From NCBI RefSeq assembly GCF_050003625.1, contig NC_134398.1:66658891-66722890 (forward strand): DNA of 64,000 nucleotides. The letters are read 5' to 3'. Shown here piece after piece: positions 1-10,490 of this stretch (position 1 is its first letter; each line of letters begins with the position of its first letter). A program made the translations under genes and the position numbers. This stretch comes from Haematobia irritans. Its lineage: Eukaryota > Arthropoda > Insecta > Diptera > Muscidae. The notes below the pieces were generated by a model. The model made no database searches. It was given only the letters and a program-made list of their open reading frames with translations, and was not told the origin of the DNA.

Positions 1-2
1 GT

Positions 3-392
3 TTAAGTGGTTATTTTAGAAAATTTGTTCCGTCATATGCACGAATATCCGAACCGTTGCGGATACTTACCCGAAAAGATACGCCTTTTGAATGGGGCGC
101 CAGACAAGAATCCGCATTTCAAGAGTTGAAAGACGCGCTTACTTCACAACCAGTTATGACTACATACAAGATGGAAAACGAACACGAGGTTCACACTGAT
201 GCCAGTGGCAGTGGTCTAGCGGGTGTTTTGATGCAGAAGGAGGAAGAAGGGTGGAAACCTGTGATTTACTATAGCCGATCTACAACCGAAGATGAATGCA
301 AGCACCATAGCTATGAGCTAGAAACATTGGCAGTAGTTGAAACCCTTGAACGATTTAGATACTACATTCATGGAAAGAAGTCAAGGTGGTGA
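3..392 (+). pseudogene. Ty3/gypsy-type pol fragment: end of reverse transcriptase and start of RNase H
   Basis: The window opens inside a retrotransposon pol frame. From nt 3 the translation begins LSGYFRKFVPSYARI, the connection just after the reverse transcriptase fingers and palm in Ty3/gypsy elements. RNase H follows: TDASGSG carries the first catalytic Asp and YELETLAVVE the Glu. The first Met available in the window is at nt 57, but the true start lies upstream of the window. The frame ends at a stop at 390-392, while the continuation of RNase H (VTDCGS) lies in another frame from 386. A small indel near 380 has therefore broken pol. RNase H degrades the RNA template during cDNA synthesis in the particle. 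The family call is sure; the lineage is not. Confidence 0.85.
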
Positions 393-1924
393 CTGATTGT
401 GGATCTATTCGTACTACGATGCAGAAGCGAGAACTAATACCGCGTATTGCACGTTGGTGGCTTCGAATTCAAGACTTTGATATAGATATTGAACACCGAC
501 CCGGAAAAAGAATGGATCATGTCGACGCACTAAGCCGATTCCCCAACGAGACGTCGCGAGAAATCGAATCAGCATCATTGAGAGTTTTGAAGGCGACTAT
601 ATCAGAAGATGACTTCCTCTTTAGTATGCAGTTGCAAGATGACAAAATCAAGAATATTATAGCGAAGGTTTCAACGGACGATGCAATACTCTCCAAAGAA
701 TACGTTCTTGACAAGGGAAGACTCTATAGAAAAGTGAATGGTAAGAAGTTATGGGTTGTACCAAAATTTTTGCGATGGAGAATTTTGAACGACAACCATG
801 ATAAAGTTGGACACCTTGGAGTTGATAAAACGATCGAGCGAATTCAAAATCTCTATTGGTTCCCCAGAATGCGAAACTTTACGAAGTCTTACATTAATGC
901 GTGCGTTGATTGTTCTTATAATAAGAAACCAGGAGGTAGACAGGAAGGGGTGTATCATTATGATGACGTCGAGCCAATTCCTTTCCATACCATCCATTTA
1001 GACCATCTGGGTCCATTTCCCAAGAGTAGTCGCAGGAACGAGCACATATTAATATTGGTTGACGCCTTTACCAAATACACCATTGTTCGAGCAGTGAGAA
1101 GTACGGCGACAAAACATGTTCTACAAGTTCTCAATGAAGTCTTTGGTTATGTTGGCTCTCCTACCAGAATTATCACCGACAGAGGAACTGCTTTTACCTC
1201 AAAGGACTTTGGTCAATACTGCAACGATTTACATATCAAACATATTCAGAATGCCGTGCGGACTCCACGAGCCAATGGACACGCTGAGCGCGCAAATAGG
1301 ACTTTATTGTCTATGCTCAAAACCTCTACAGAAAATGAAAAGCTGTGGGACGAAAAGCTACGAGATATTCAATGGGCAATGAACACGATGAAAAATGGTA
1401 CTACGAAACGAACACCTCATGAACTTGTATATGGATATACGCCTAGGGATATCCTGAAGAATAAACTTACCCTGATTTTACACGATGACGACTCTGGCGA
1501 TGAAACGGATTTAGATATCACACGAAAAGAAACGGCCGAAAGAATTATGAATGCCAAAGAGAAAGCAAAGCGACGTTACGATGTTAAGCATTCAAATCCA
1601 AGGGTATACAACGTCAACGACTTAGTCTTAGCTGAAAATGAACCAACTAGCACCGGCGTATCACGCAAACTTGAACCCAAGTACAAAGGACCGTATTTGA
1701 TAACCAGTGTCTTAGACAACGATCGATATGTTATTTCCGATTTACCATCATCGAAGAGGACACAGCGGCATTACACCGGCGTTTTCGCGTCCGATAAATT
1801 GAAACCATGGTGTAATCTTCCTGGAAGTGATATTTCCGATAACGAAAATTCTGACGATAGCATGAGTGAGGACACTCATGAGATGCAGGAAAGGCCGACT
1901 GTAGGCAACATTGCCAAATCATGA
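386..1924 (+). pseudogene. Ty3/gypsy-type pol fragment: RNase H end and integrase
   Basis: This 512-residue frame continues pol after the frameshift. Residues 1-50 finish RNase H (VTDCGS, then HVDALSR with the last Asp). A zinc-binding HHCC module follows with H138, H143, C173 and C176. The integrase core has D206 (HLDHLGPF), D265 (ITDRGTAF) and E301 (GHAERANR), giving the DD35E spacing. Near residue 435 a KYKGPYLI stretch matches the GPY/F module of Ty3/gypsy integrase C-termini. The enzyme inserts element cDNA into the host chromosome. No envelope-like frame follows, so this is a plain retrotransposon. The style (HLDHLGPF, RPGKRMDHVDALSRF) recalls the Mdg3/Blastopia group, but that placement is from memory. 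All catalytic residues are present; only the upstream frameshift marks it as broken. Confidence 0.85.
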
Positions 1925-2101
1925 GCGAAGGCAACTCTGAAGACGAAGAAGTCAGTCGACTCGAGCTTTTGAACAAAAACGATCCAAAATACAGATTACT
2001 TTTCTATTTTATTATTTAACTGTTTCCTTTAAATTAAATAAATGAATTACTTTTGTTTTTATTAAATTAAAATCACCCCGTGTTTAAAAGTGTGGTTTTC
2101 A
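1900..2101 (+). repeat. possible 3' LTR of the gypsy-type element
   Basis: A purine-rich stretch (AGGAAAGG, 1887-1894) precedes TGTAGGCAACA at 1900. The AT-rich segment that follows contains an AATAAA-like signal near 2037 and ends near TTTTCA at 2101. A TG start and CA end after a polypurine tract is the usual LTR layout, and in several insect gypsy elements the pol end overlaps the LTR. The 5' LTR is outside the window, so neither the borders nor a target duplication can be confirmed. Confidence 0.3.
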
Positions 2102-2935
2102 GATGTTAAAAAATGTAATGTGTCGGATATATAAAACAAACATAAACTGCCAAAAATTAGGACGGGCGGAATTTTAAATAACAACTACCATACAACATAT
2201 GACAGGAATAGCTGGACAGTTACGAATATTGTTTCTATAGAAATAAAATGGTGAAACATCGATTTATAAATGGTCAGTTGTGATGATCAGTTATGGACAT
2301 TACAAGCCATTAATTTAATGTTAAGAATTTCGAGTGGCTGTGATGAAACAAACTTTCTCCCAAAAGACCGGCAGTGGTTTAATTTAAAATTACAGCTTCC
2401 AAAGACATCGGGTATATATTTCTCAAGTAATTATGTAGGATATCTCAAAATCTGGGCTACAGGAAAATTCCGTTCTCTCAAATAACTCTAAATTCAAAAT
2501 TTCTGATAAATCTTTTCAACTTTTTAGACTGGGAAAATTTTCTTTAAAAAAATCGGAAGTTGGGTTTAAATGTGTTGCTATATCACAAAATTGTCCGGTA
2601 TGACCTATCTTCGAACTCGACATGCGTGCCAAAAAATTCAGAAGGTTAGGTTCTACTGTTATATTGCCTTAAAATTGTACCTTTATCAAGAGTGTATATA
2701 GTGTTATAAATCGATATTTTAATATGTTAAAAATGGACAATGCAAATGACCAATGCAGTCCATATTTTAGTCAAACCTAATTTTTAGATCACCGTGAAAT
2801 TTCACCCATATAAATACACTTTGAATGGCCTGAAATCCAGTACTTCATTGTTCAAATGAAAACCTTAATGGAATCTAATTTGTGGAAATATTTCTTTAGT
2901 TAGAAAGATATGAAGTGTTTTTAAAATTTTGTTTC
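2102..2935. other. AT-rich stretch without recognisable features
   Basis: I see only short frames without family resemblance, including a 71-residue frame at 2270-2485, and no clear repeat ends. It probably contains old degraded repeats. Confidence 0.5.
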
Positions 2936-3018
2936 GCCGGAGTCGGAGTCGAGCAAAATTTCTACGACTCCGACTCCGGCAAAATTTTCAGACCCCGACT
3001 CCAAGACTCCGACTCCAC
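2936..3018. repeat. GACTCC short repeat with a perfect inverted pair
   Basis: The hexamer GACTCC and its complement recur many times. Positions 2936-2951 and 2965-2980 are perfect 16-base inverted copies separated by 13 bases, so the single strand could form a strong hairpin. This GC-rich island contrasts with the AT-rich surroundings. Confidence 0.75.
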
Positions 3019-3030
3019 AGCCCTGCCCAC

Positions 3031-4235
3031 CACAATGGATTGCGTAGAAACTTCTACGAAAGACTGTCATCCACAATCGAATTACTTGGGTTTGGTTTTT
3101 ATTATACCCTGCGCCACACTGTGGAACAGGGTATTATAAGTTAGTGCATATGTTTGTAACACCCAGAAGGAGACGAGATAGACACAGGGTGTCTTGGGCA
3201 ATAATGCTCAGGGTGGGTCCCTGAATCGATATAACCATGTCCGTCTGTCCGTCCGTCCGTCCCTCCGTCCGTCTGTCTGTGAACACATTTTTGTGATCAA
3301 AGTCTAGGTCGCAATTTAAGTCCAATCGCCTTCAAATTTAGCACATGTTCCTAATTTGGGTCAGAATAGAACCCTATTGATTTTGGAAGAAATCGGTTCT
3401 GATTTATATATAGCTCCCATATATATCTTTCGCCCGATATGCACTAATATGCATATATATGTTTTTCTGATTTCGACAAAAAATGGTCAAAGTACCAACA
3501 TTTTCCTTGTTAAATCGCCACTGCTTAGTCGAAAAGTTGTAAAAATGGCTCTAATTTTCCTAAACTTCTAATACATATATATCGAGTGATAAATCATAAA
3601 TAAACTTTTGCGAAGTTTCTTAAAATTGCTTCAGATTTAAATGTTTCCCATATTTTTTTACACAAATTGTGTTCCACCCTAGTGCATTAGCCGACTTAAA
3701 TTTTGAGTCTATAGATTTTGTAGAAGTCTATCAAATTCTGTTCAGATCGAGTGATATTTTAATGTATATATTTGGGACAAACCTTTATATATAGCCCCCA
3801 ACACATTTGACGGATGTGATATGGTATCGAAAATTTAGATCTACAAAGTGGTGCAGGGTATAATATAGACGGCCCCGACTTTAGACTTTCCTTACTTGTT
3901 TTTATAGAAAACATTGTCAAAATGTTATTTCTATAGAAAATTTTTCCCAAATTTTACTATAGAAAATGTCAAAATTTTATTTTGTAAAAATTGTATTTCT
4001 ATAGAAACTTTAAACTTAATTATATACGTATTTAATCGGCCTTTTTTAGTTTAATATATACCACGTATGTACTATGTGGTATATATTACGGTGTTAGGAA
4101 GTTTTAAGATACCTTGCCATCGGCAAGTGTTACCGCAACCCAAGTATGGATGACAGTCTTCAGTAGAAGTTTCTACGCAATCCATGGTGGAGGGTACATA
4201 AGCTTCGGCCTGGCCGTATATACTTGTTTTTTACT
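3031..4235 (+). repeat. composite repeat: family A copy between family B tail pieces
   Basis: 3031-3095 is the reverse complement of the family B tail (compare 24510-24570). From 3100 a family A copy begins with a TATACCCTG-type end. It carries a GTCC/GTCT microsatellite (3239-3278) and subrepeats with the core ATATAGCTCCCATATAT, and ends near 3895 with the pattern CTTTAGACTTTCCTTACTTG. From about 3900 come degenerate 29-bp units (TTTCTATAGAAAATTTTGTC and relatives). The family B tail follows to 4235, ending GTATATACTTGTTTT. No coding capacity is visible, and the autonomous partner is unknown. Confidence 0.7.
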
Positions 4236-5180
4236 AAAACAACAACTAGAATTTTTTTGGTGATAAAAACTTTAACAAACTAATTTCTCTTTTATTACAA
4301 AGTATTCTATTTAAAGAAATTAATCCAGAATACATGGCAACTGTTGAAACCTACGATTGTCACCATCTCTATGTACAGCTAAAGAATATATTTTAGCTTC
4401 AAAAGAAAACTTCGTTTGTTTAAAATTCCGTTCCTCGGAAAAGAGAAGTCTTTTTTCAGTTTATGCACTAAATGTAGATTTTGGCATGTGGTTCCACGAT
4501 GAACTGAATTGTCTAAGTACTAATTTTTTGAAGGATATTACTATTTGCCTTAGCTTTGTGTAATGCTATTTTAGTCTCTCGAAGGTGCTATATTTTGGTT
4601 TCCCCTATCTATGTGAACTAGAGAGGCATATGTGAATGTTGAAACATTATGCCCAAAAGGTGTTAAAAATGTTGTCAGCCATCACAGACATAACTACGCA
4701 GTCTCCCTCGCCGCCAATAACGGGGCGTTTACACATGGCCGTCCTTTGATGTTGTATTTCACACATAATAATTATCCACAGAGACGATATACGCATTTTG
4801 TATTTTCGGATGTGAGACAAATGTCAATGCACGTCATCGATTGAATATACGATAGCATTATATTGCGTTTTAGAAAATAACACCATTTATGAGCAAGCAT
4901 AATACTTAGCAATACTTAAAAGAAAGACTACAATAAGACAGGTGTACAGCATAATTATTTCCTGTGCGAGCACCTCCAAGTATCGTCTTGATGATATTTA
5001 TTTGTGAGAAACATTAGTGCATATCTAGAATTTTGACAATAAAATAAAATTTGAAAAAGCAAGGAATACACTCGAGAAAAAAGGAAACATTTTTCAACAT
5101 TTAAGTTTAATAGTTATATACTGCTCCATTTTGAGGGTGTGGGAAAAAATCTACTCAGCTTTAGTTTTTATAAACTAAAC
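4236..5180. other. no gene recognised
   Basis: Two frames of about 70 residues (4357-4563 and 4632-4844) show no family motif, and their codon pattern looks random. No terminal repeats were found. Confidence 0.5.
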
Positions 5181-5610
5181 GTAAAAATCAAATACGAATG
5201 CAAATTTTGCTTAGCATAGAAGACGCATTTCGCTAATATAAAGTGTTTTTCCTTGTTCAAAAGTTGATAAACTTTTCAATGAAGTCGTATTGTCCCTATA
5301 ATTAAGTGATTTCACTTAAAAATGGGTATCATAACATGAAAGAAAATATGTTTGGGCTAAGGTCAACTTAACTTTAATAATTCAGAAAAAATTCTTTAAA
5401 TCTAATGAAATTGTCTTTAAATTTGTTGTCTTTTTGCATCTTGATTACAAAGCAAAAAATCCTTCAAATATAGGACATGTTTTTCAACACTTTATTTTAA
5501 AAACGTTTTTTACTTGAAACATAGCATCGTTAACTCGTTCTTAAAGGTCTTTGATAGCATATGAAGAAAACAAGCTGGAAAAGCGAAAAAATTGAATGAA
5601 ATTTGGCCTC
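5181..5610 (+). repeat. degenerate CACTG-type MITE
   Basis: The sequence follows the better-preserved copy at 21505-22135: an exon-like match to AAATACGAATGCAAATTTTGC, then GGTCAACTTAACTTTAATAATTC, a segment of AAATTTGTTGTCTTTTTGCATC type, and GATAGCATATGAAGAAAACAAGCTG. The terminal repeats are decayed. It is non-coding and non-autonomous. Confidence 0.65.
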
Positions 5611-5694
5611 AGTGGTAATATGGGTTTAAAACGGGCGAGAGATATATATGGGAGCCATGGTACAATAATTCCCAGGTAGTTGCAGTATTACAAA

Positions 5695-6100
5695 AAAAAC
5701 AAGAACAACAGAATTCAAGTACATCCAAATGCCAGTTTTTTTTATAATTTTAATGTTAGTAAACAAAAGATATTAAATATTTTCGATTTGTTTTGTTTAC
5801 ATTTTAATTTTAGTTAACAATAGTAACTCAAGTAACCAATAGTTACCTAACATATGTAACTAGTAGTAACCAGACATGTTTTTGACAATAATAACCTGTG
5901 GCATGTAAAATGTAACCAATAGAATCTACGTAACCAATAGTAACCTATGTAACCAATAGTTACCTATGTAACCAATAGTAACCATACATATTTTTGACAA
6001 TAGTAACCTGTGGAATGTAAAATGTAACCAATAGTAACAAGACATGTTTTAGACAGTTGGATGTACTCAGCTGTGAACAGCTGACTGTGATGTAGTACCT
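5695..6100. repeat. TIR-like element with a TAACCAATAGT motif cluster
   Basis: Between 5815 and 6045 the motif GTAACCAATAGTAACC and close variants occur about ten times, mixed with ACATGTTTTTGACAATAGTAACC blocks. GTACATCC near 5720 and GGATGTAC near 6059 are inverted relative to each other, suggesting terminal repeats of an element of about 350-400 bp. No frame is present. Confidence 0.5.
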
Positions 6101-6842
6101 TTAGTAGTTTTATCATGTATGGGAGCTATATCTAAATCTGAACCGATTTCAACTAAATTTGTCACAATTGTCGACAATATCAATTGTACTCCTTGTACAA
6201 AATTGTAAGCAAATCAGAGTAAAACTCTCAATTCTGGGACCATATAAGTGCATATCGGCCGAAAGATATATATTGGAGCTATATCTAAATCTGAACCGAT
6301 TTGGCTGATATTTTGCTAGTTTTTTCGCGGATGTACGTAATTTGAATATGATCGGTTGATAAACACACCAATTATGACCAGATCGGTGATAAATATATAT
6401 GACAGCTATATCTAAATCTGAACCGATTTTTCAATAGCGATTGTCTTGTACCGAAAAAACAGCCTGTGCCAAATTTGAGGACGATTGGACTTAAACTGCG
6501 ACCTGTACTTTGAACACAAAAATACATGAACAGACAGACGGACAAAGCTAAAACGACTCGGAATTCAATTCTAAGACGATCGATATACTAAACGATGGGT
6601 CTCTGTCTTTTCCTTATTATACATTGTACCACAATAGTGGTGAAGGGTATGAAATGTTAAAATCACCCATTAAAGATAAGAAAAAAGTGAGTTAATTAAA
6701 AGAACTTGCTGTATAGTTAATATAAAGAACGTCTTTGGCAGTCTAGCGAACCAATAGCGATTGTCTTTGTCCCGAAAAAAGACCCTGTATCAAATTTGAG
6801 GACGATCGGACTTAAACTGCGACCTGCACGCAGAGAAGGAAT
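6101..6842 (-). repeat. family A repeat, reverse orientation, partly duplicated
   Basis: Subrepeats with TATATGGGAGCTATATCTAAATCTGAACCGATTT-type content run from 6118 to about 6430. A tail resembling AAACGATGGGTCTC and TTATACATTGTACCAC, with the end GGTGAAGGGTAT, reaches 6651. After a 90-bp stretch the same block restarts at 6745 (ATAGCGATTGTCTT) and runs to 6826, where a palindromic MITE interrupts it. The interrupted block resumes at 7078 and again at 8547. Confidence 0.7.
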
Positions 6843-7077
6843 ATGATCACCTCAAACATGTTTCAAGAGCAAAATGTTATTTTTGTATGGTGACCATGTA
6901 ATATGTTTGTCACTAAAATGTTATTTTCTCGTCAAATATAACCTGCTTGCCAAAATCAGATACATGATTTCCGAGAAAATAACGTGGTTGCGAAAACCAT
7001 GTTACATGGTCACCAACCAAAAATAACATTTTGCTCTTAAAACATGTTTGAGGTGATCATATTCCTTCTCTGGGTGT
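6827..7077. mobile_element. palindromic MITE, copy 1
   Basis: The two halves are inverted copies of each other over nearly the whole 251 bp: CACGCAGAGAAGGAATATG at the left and its complement (CACCCAGAGAAGG) at the right, and the internal CATGGTCACC stretches also mirror. The repeat it interrupts is known uninterrupted at 6496-6530 (GCGACCTGTACTTTG). That comparison places the borders and gives a 2-bp TG target duplication. It has no coding capacity. Confidence 0.8.
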
Positions 7078-7445
7078 GTACTTTGAACACATGAACAAAT
7101 AGACAAAGCTAAATCGACTCCAAATTCAATTCCTACACCCTCAAAAAAAAAAAAAATCGCTTCTCTAACATATGTTCCAAACATATTTTGCAGGAAGCAC
7201 ATATATTATTGGATGCTGCCGAAACATTAATATGTTTGTTTTATGTGAACATATTATATGTTTGGAAGCATTTTGAGCCCAAAAATATTATATGCTTGGA
7301 AGAACTTTCCCCAAAGAAGATTGTGCTCATTCCCTAACATAATTTTCACTTCCACGAAATTTTTAGTTCTTGGTACCTTTTTCTGTAATACAAATAATGT
7401 TGAAGAAATTATTCAATTTTATAAATTTTTTAAATTTTACCTTTC

Positions 7446-7514
7446 GCCTGGACGGAGAATCGAACCGAGGACCATACAATTTGTAAGCCAACACACTATC
7501 CACTGGGCTACGTA
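7446..7514 (-). other. tRNA-like module (Val-like head)
   Basis: On the minus strand an A-box match TAGCCCAGTGG (7510-7500) and a B-box match GGTTCGATTCTC (7466-7455) are spaced as in tRNA genes. The anticodon-loop region reads CTTACAA. Stems do not pair well enough for a working tRNA, so I take it as a tRNA-derived polymerase III promoter module. Confidence 0.6.
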
Positions 7515-7630
7515 GAAGTTATATTCACCAGTAGACAATTATCGTTATAAGTTACATTTATATAGCATAGTTTGCAGCGCCCACGAGCCCATGCAAACAT
7601 AACATTATTTAAAAGAAACATACATTTGTT

Positions 7631-7710
7631 GGCCACGTGGAGCAGTGGTTAGCATGTCTGCCTTGCATGCAAAGGGTCGTGGGTTCAATTCCTGCTCCGA
7701 CCGAACCAAT
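7631..7710 (+). other. tRNA-like module (Ala-like head)
   Basis: The A box TGGAGCAGTGG (7638-7648) and B box GGTTCAATTCC (7682-7692) flank CCTTGCATGC, resembling the anticodon arm of tRNA-Ala(TGC). A run of T follows at 7710, which could terminate polymerase III. It diverges from the module at 7446-7514, with 127 bp between the two A boxes. Confidence 0.6.
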
Positions 7711-8626
7711 TTTTTTTGTAATTTAGACATTTATACTATATTACATTTTTATAATGAAACTTCGAAATGTGGGTTATTAAAGATTTACAGTCAGAAACAG
7801 TGCTTGATATAAACGAAATGGCTTTTGAATAAAATATTATTTTTTTATTGCAAAAATAACAATTTTATGACAAAAAACTATTTTTGGTATAAAAGTTTGA
7901 AATTTTGGAAGAAAATCAAAAACTCTAACAAAAGAAGAGTATAAACATACATAAATAATTTTTTAATGTACACATACATTTATTTAGGCGTGACCCTTTA
8001 AAACTTATCGTGTTTTGTACTTAATTTCATTTTTACCTTTAAGGACGTTAAAAAATGTGTGTCCATAATACCAAAATGATAAACAAAACACTTGTCCACA
8101 CATACATAAAATTCTCCTCTCAAGGCGAAAACATATGCTGTTTTTTTCAAATCTCTATGCTCTTGGTTCCGAATGTCTATTCTCTTTACTTCGAATACTC
8201 GTTCTAATATTCAAATTAAATAATATTTAGACTTAAGCATATCAAATTTTTGGCCTTATCATAAACATAAACATAACATACAACCGTTTCACAGAAATTG
8301 TAAACATATACATGTTTACTCGAAATTTGTAAATTTATATATGTTTACATTCAACATATTATTTTTATGAAACATTCATGCCCCAAACAAAATATATTTT
8401 AACATATTAACATATGTGTGCCAAACATTTAGTGTTAGTTTAGGAACATTACATGTTGGCACTTAAATATATTGTGTTTAAAAATTGTGCCCGAAACACA
8501 TTTTGTTTATATCGGAACATATGAAAAACATATTTTTCTAACAGTGTAGGCGATCGGTTTACTAAACGATGGGTCTATGAATTCTCCTTATTATACATTG
8601 TACCACAGTAGTGGTGAAGGGTATAA

Positions 8627-9129
8627 CACACAGAAAAAATTTCCGTAGTTAAACTAACGCTAAATTAAACTTATTTTTATTGCAAAAAATTATTTGTTTG
8701 TAGTTAAATGTTATTATTTTTTACGAAATTTTCCACAGCCCAATGAAAATTTCGTTTTTTAAGTACGTCTCAAACATTTTAAGAACTAAACGTAAGTATA
8801 AAGTTCAATAACCGTACACATAAGATCAATATGAACTACAGCAAATTAACATTTTCGTACGATTCCCAAAAATAGTAAGAATGAACTACTGTATAGTTAA
8901 AATGGTCATGATTTGGCGCCAATGATTTTCTTCTTTAGTTTTAGTTAATTTCTTCTTCTATGAGAGGGTGTAAATTCGAGAACTGCAGTTAAAAAGTACA
9001 ACGGAGCATTAAATTTTCCTGGTTTTAACAACGCTTTGTGGAAATCTCAAAATGTGCAGTAAAATTTAGTTCAATTTTCGTACGAGTTAGTTTATTCTTC
9101 CTATAAAACAGTTTACTTTTTTTTCGGTG
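8627..9129. mobile_element. MITE with CACACAG/CACCG ends
   Basis: The sequence interrupts a repeat seen whole at 6640-6700 (GGGTATGAAATGTTAAAATC). It starts CACACAGAAAAAATTT and ends with the complement of CACCGAAAAAAAAG, with TTAAACT/AGTTTA inverted just inside. About 503 bp, non-coding. Related fragments lie at 11750-11970. Confidence 0.6.
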
Positions 9130-9174
9130 CATTTTAAAATCACTCATTAAAAATAAGAAAAAAAGCGAGTCATA

Positions 9175-9830
9175 CACTGAAAAAAAAGCATACTCGGTTC
9201 CAAAGATTTTGTCTTTACTTTAAAAAATTTGGTATTGATTCCGAGCCAAAGAAGCGGAGAATACAAATAAGGATTCTTTTAAGACACAATTCTCTTTTAA
9301 ATTTAGGTTTTGTGTACTTGCTTCTAGGAAGCAAATTTTAATTTTTCGCTTTCTCAGCTTTGTTTCTTCATATACTATCAAAGTCCTTTAAAAACGAGTT
9401 AACGGCAACTTTATTTTCCAAATTAGGACTCGACTTCCAGTAGAAATTATGCTTTGTTTGAAGTAAAAGACTTCTTTAAAATAAAGTTTTGAAAAACATG
9501 TCCTATATTTGAACGATTTTTTGCTTTGTAGTCAAGATGCAAAAAGACAACAAATTTAAAGACAATTTCATTAAATTTAAAGAATTTTTCTGAATTATTA
9601 AAGTCAAGTTGACCTTAGCCTATAAATTTTTTCTTTCATGTTAAGATACCCATTTTTAAGTCAAATCACTTAATTATAAGGACAATACGACTTCATTGAA
9701 AAGTTTATCGACTTTTGGACAAGGAAAATAACTTTATTTTAGAGAAATGCGTCTTCTATGCTAAGCAAAATTTGTATTCGTATTTTAAAGACATGAAATC
9801 TTTGACCTCACGACAATATTTTTTTCAGTG
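9175..9830 (-). mobile_element. CACTG-type MITE, intact copy
   Basis: The ends CACTGAAAAAAAAGC and TTTTTTCAGTG are inverted and flanked by TA on both sides (9173-9174 and 9831-9832). The interior matches the copies at 14699, 21505, 32586 and 42054. It lacks coding capacity. TA duplication and CACTG ends fit a Tc1/mariner-type mobilisation, which is an inference. Confidence 0.8.
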
Positions 9831-10097
9831 TAAAAAATTTAATCAAAAGAACTTGCTCTATAGTTGAAATAAATAACATCTTTGGCAGTGCTTTTAAAGT
9901 TGTGCCTTTGGAACAACTTGCAAATTTGTTTACTGGGTTGAGGCTCACATCTCTCTTTCAATGAGTGAACATCTCTTTTTCAATGAATACTGCCCGAGCG
10001 GTGATAATACATCCATTGAACCCATGAATCTTTGTGCTACTCAAGCTTCACCTCTCCAGTTTATACTTTTCAGTCCCTAAATGACGAATTTTAATCC

Positions 10098-10490
10098 ACA
10101 CTGAAATCCTATTATCGTGATACAAATTTCGTTTGACTAAGGTCAACTTGGCTTTAATAATCATGAAAAATTCTTAAAAAATTAATGAAATCGTCTTTAA
10201 ATTTGTTGATATTTTGTATCTTTACTACAAAGCAAAACAGCGTTCAAGAATAGGAGATGTTTTCAATTCTTTATTTTTAAGACGATTTTTTTACTTGAAA
10301 CATGACATCATTTTTTTAAAGTCGAGCATGAATTTGGAAATTTAAGTTTTCGTTAATACTTTTCTAAGGTCTTTGATAGCACATGAAGAAAAAGCTGAAA
10401 AAAGGGAATAAAATAAAATTTGCCTAGAATCAAGTACGCAAAACTCAAATTTATGTTAAAAGAGAATTATGTCTTAAAACTATCCCTGCT
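10098..10490 (+). repeat. degenerate CACTG-type MITE
   Basis: It starts at CACTGAAATCC and then follows the family (TTGACTAAGGTCAACTTGGC, AAATTTGTTGATATTTTG, GATAGCACATGAAG). The right terminal repeat is lost. Confidence 0.6.

Larger units (their letters stand above)
7137..8546. mobile_element. TA-flanked element with twin divergent tRNA-like modules, copy 1
   Basis: The 1410-bp insert is flanked by TA at 7135-7136 and 8547-8548. It begins CACCCTCAAAAAA and ends with the complement of CACTGTTAGAAAAAT. The family A block it splits can be read across the site. Subterminal zones are full of the palindromic motif AACATATTATATGTTTGG. The middle holds two tRNA-like sequences transcribed away from each other. 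No transposase frame is present, so it is non-autonomous, and TA targeting points to a Tc1/mariner-type partner. Confidence 0.75.

Noticed and set aside
386..1924. An infectious-type retrovirus with envelope
   Set aside because: After integrase the sequence runs into a probable LTR; no envelope-like frame, signal peptide or membrane anchor is present.
7446..7710. Functional tRNA genes
   Set aside because: A and B boxes are good but the acceptor and T stems do not pair, and each occurs inside a mobile element.
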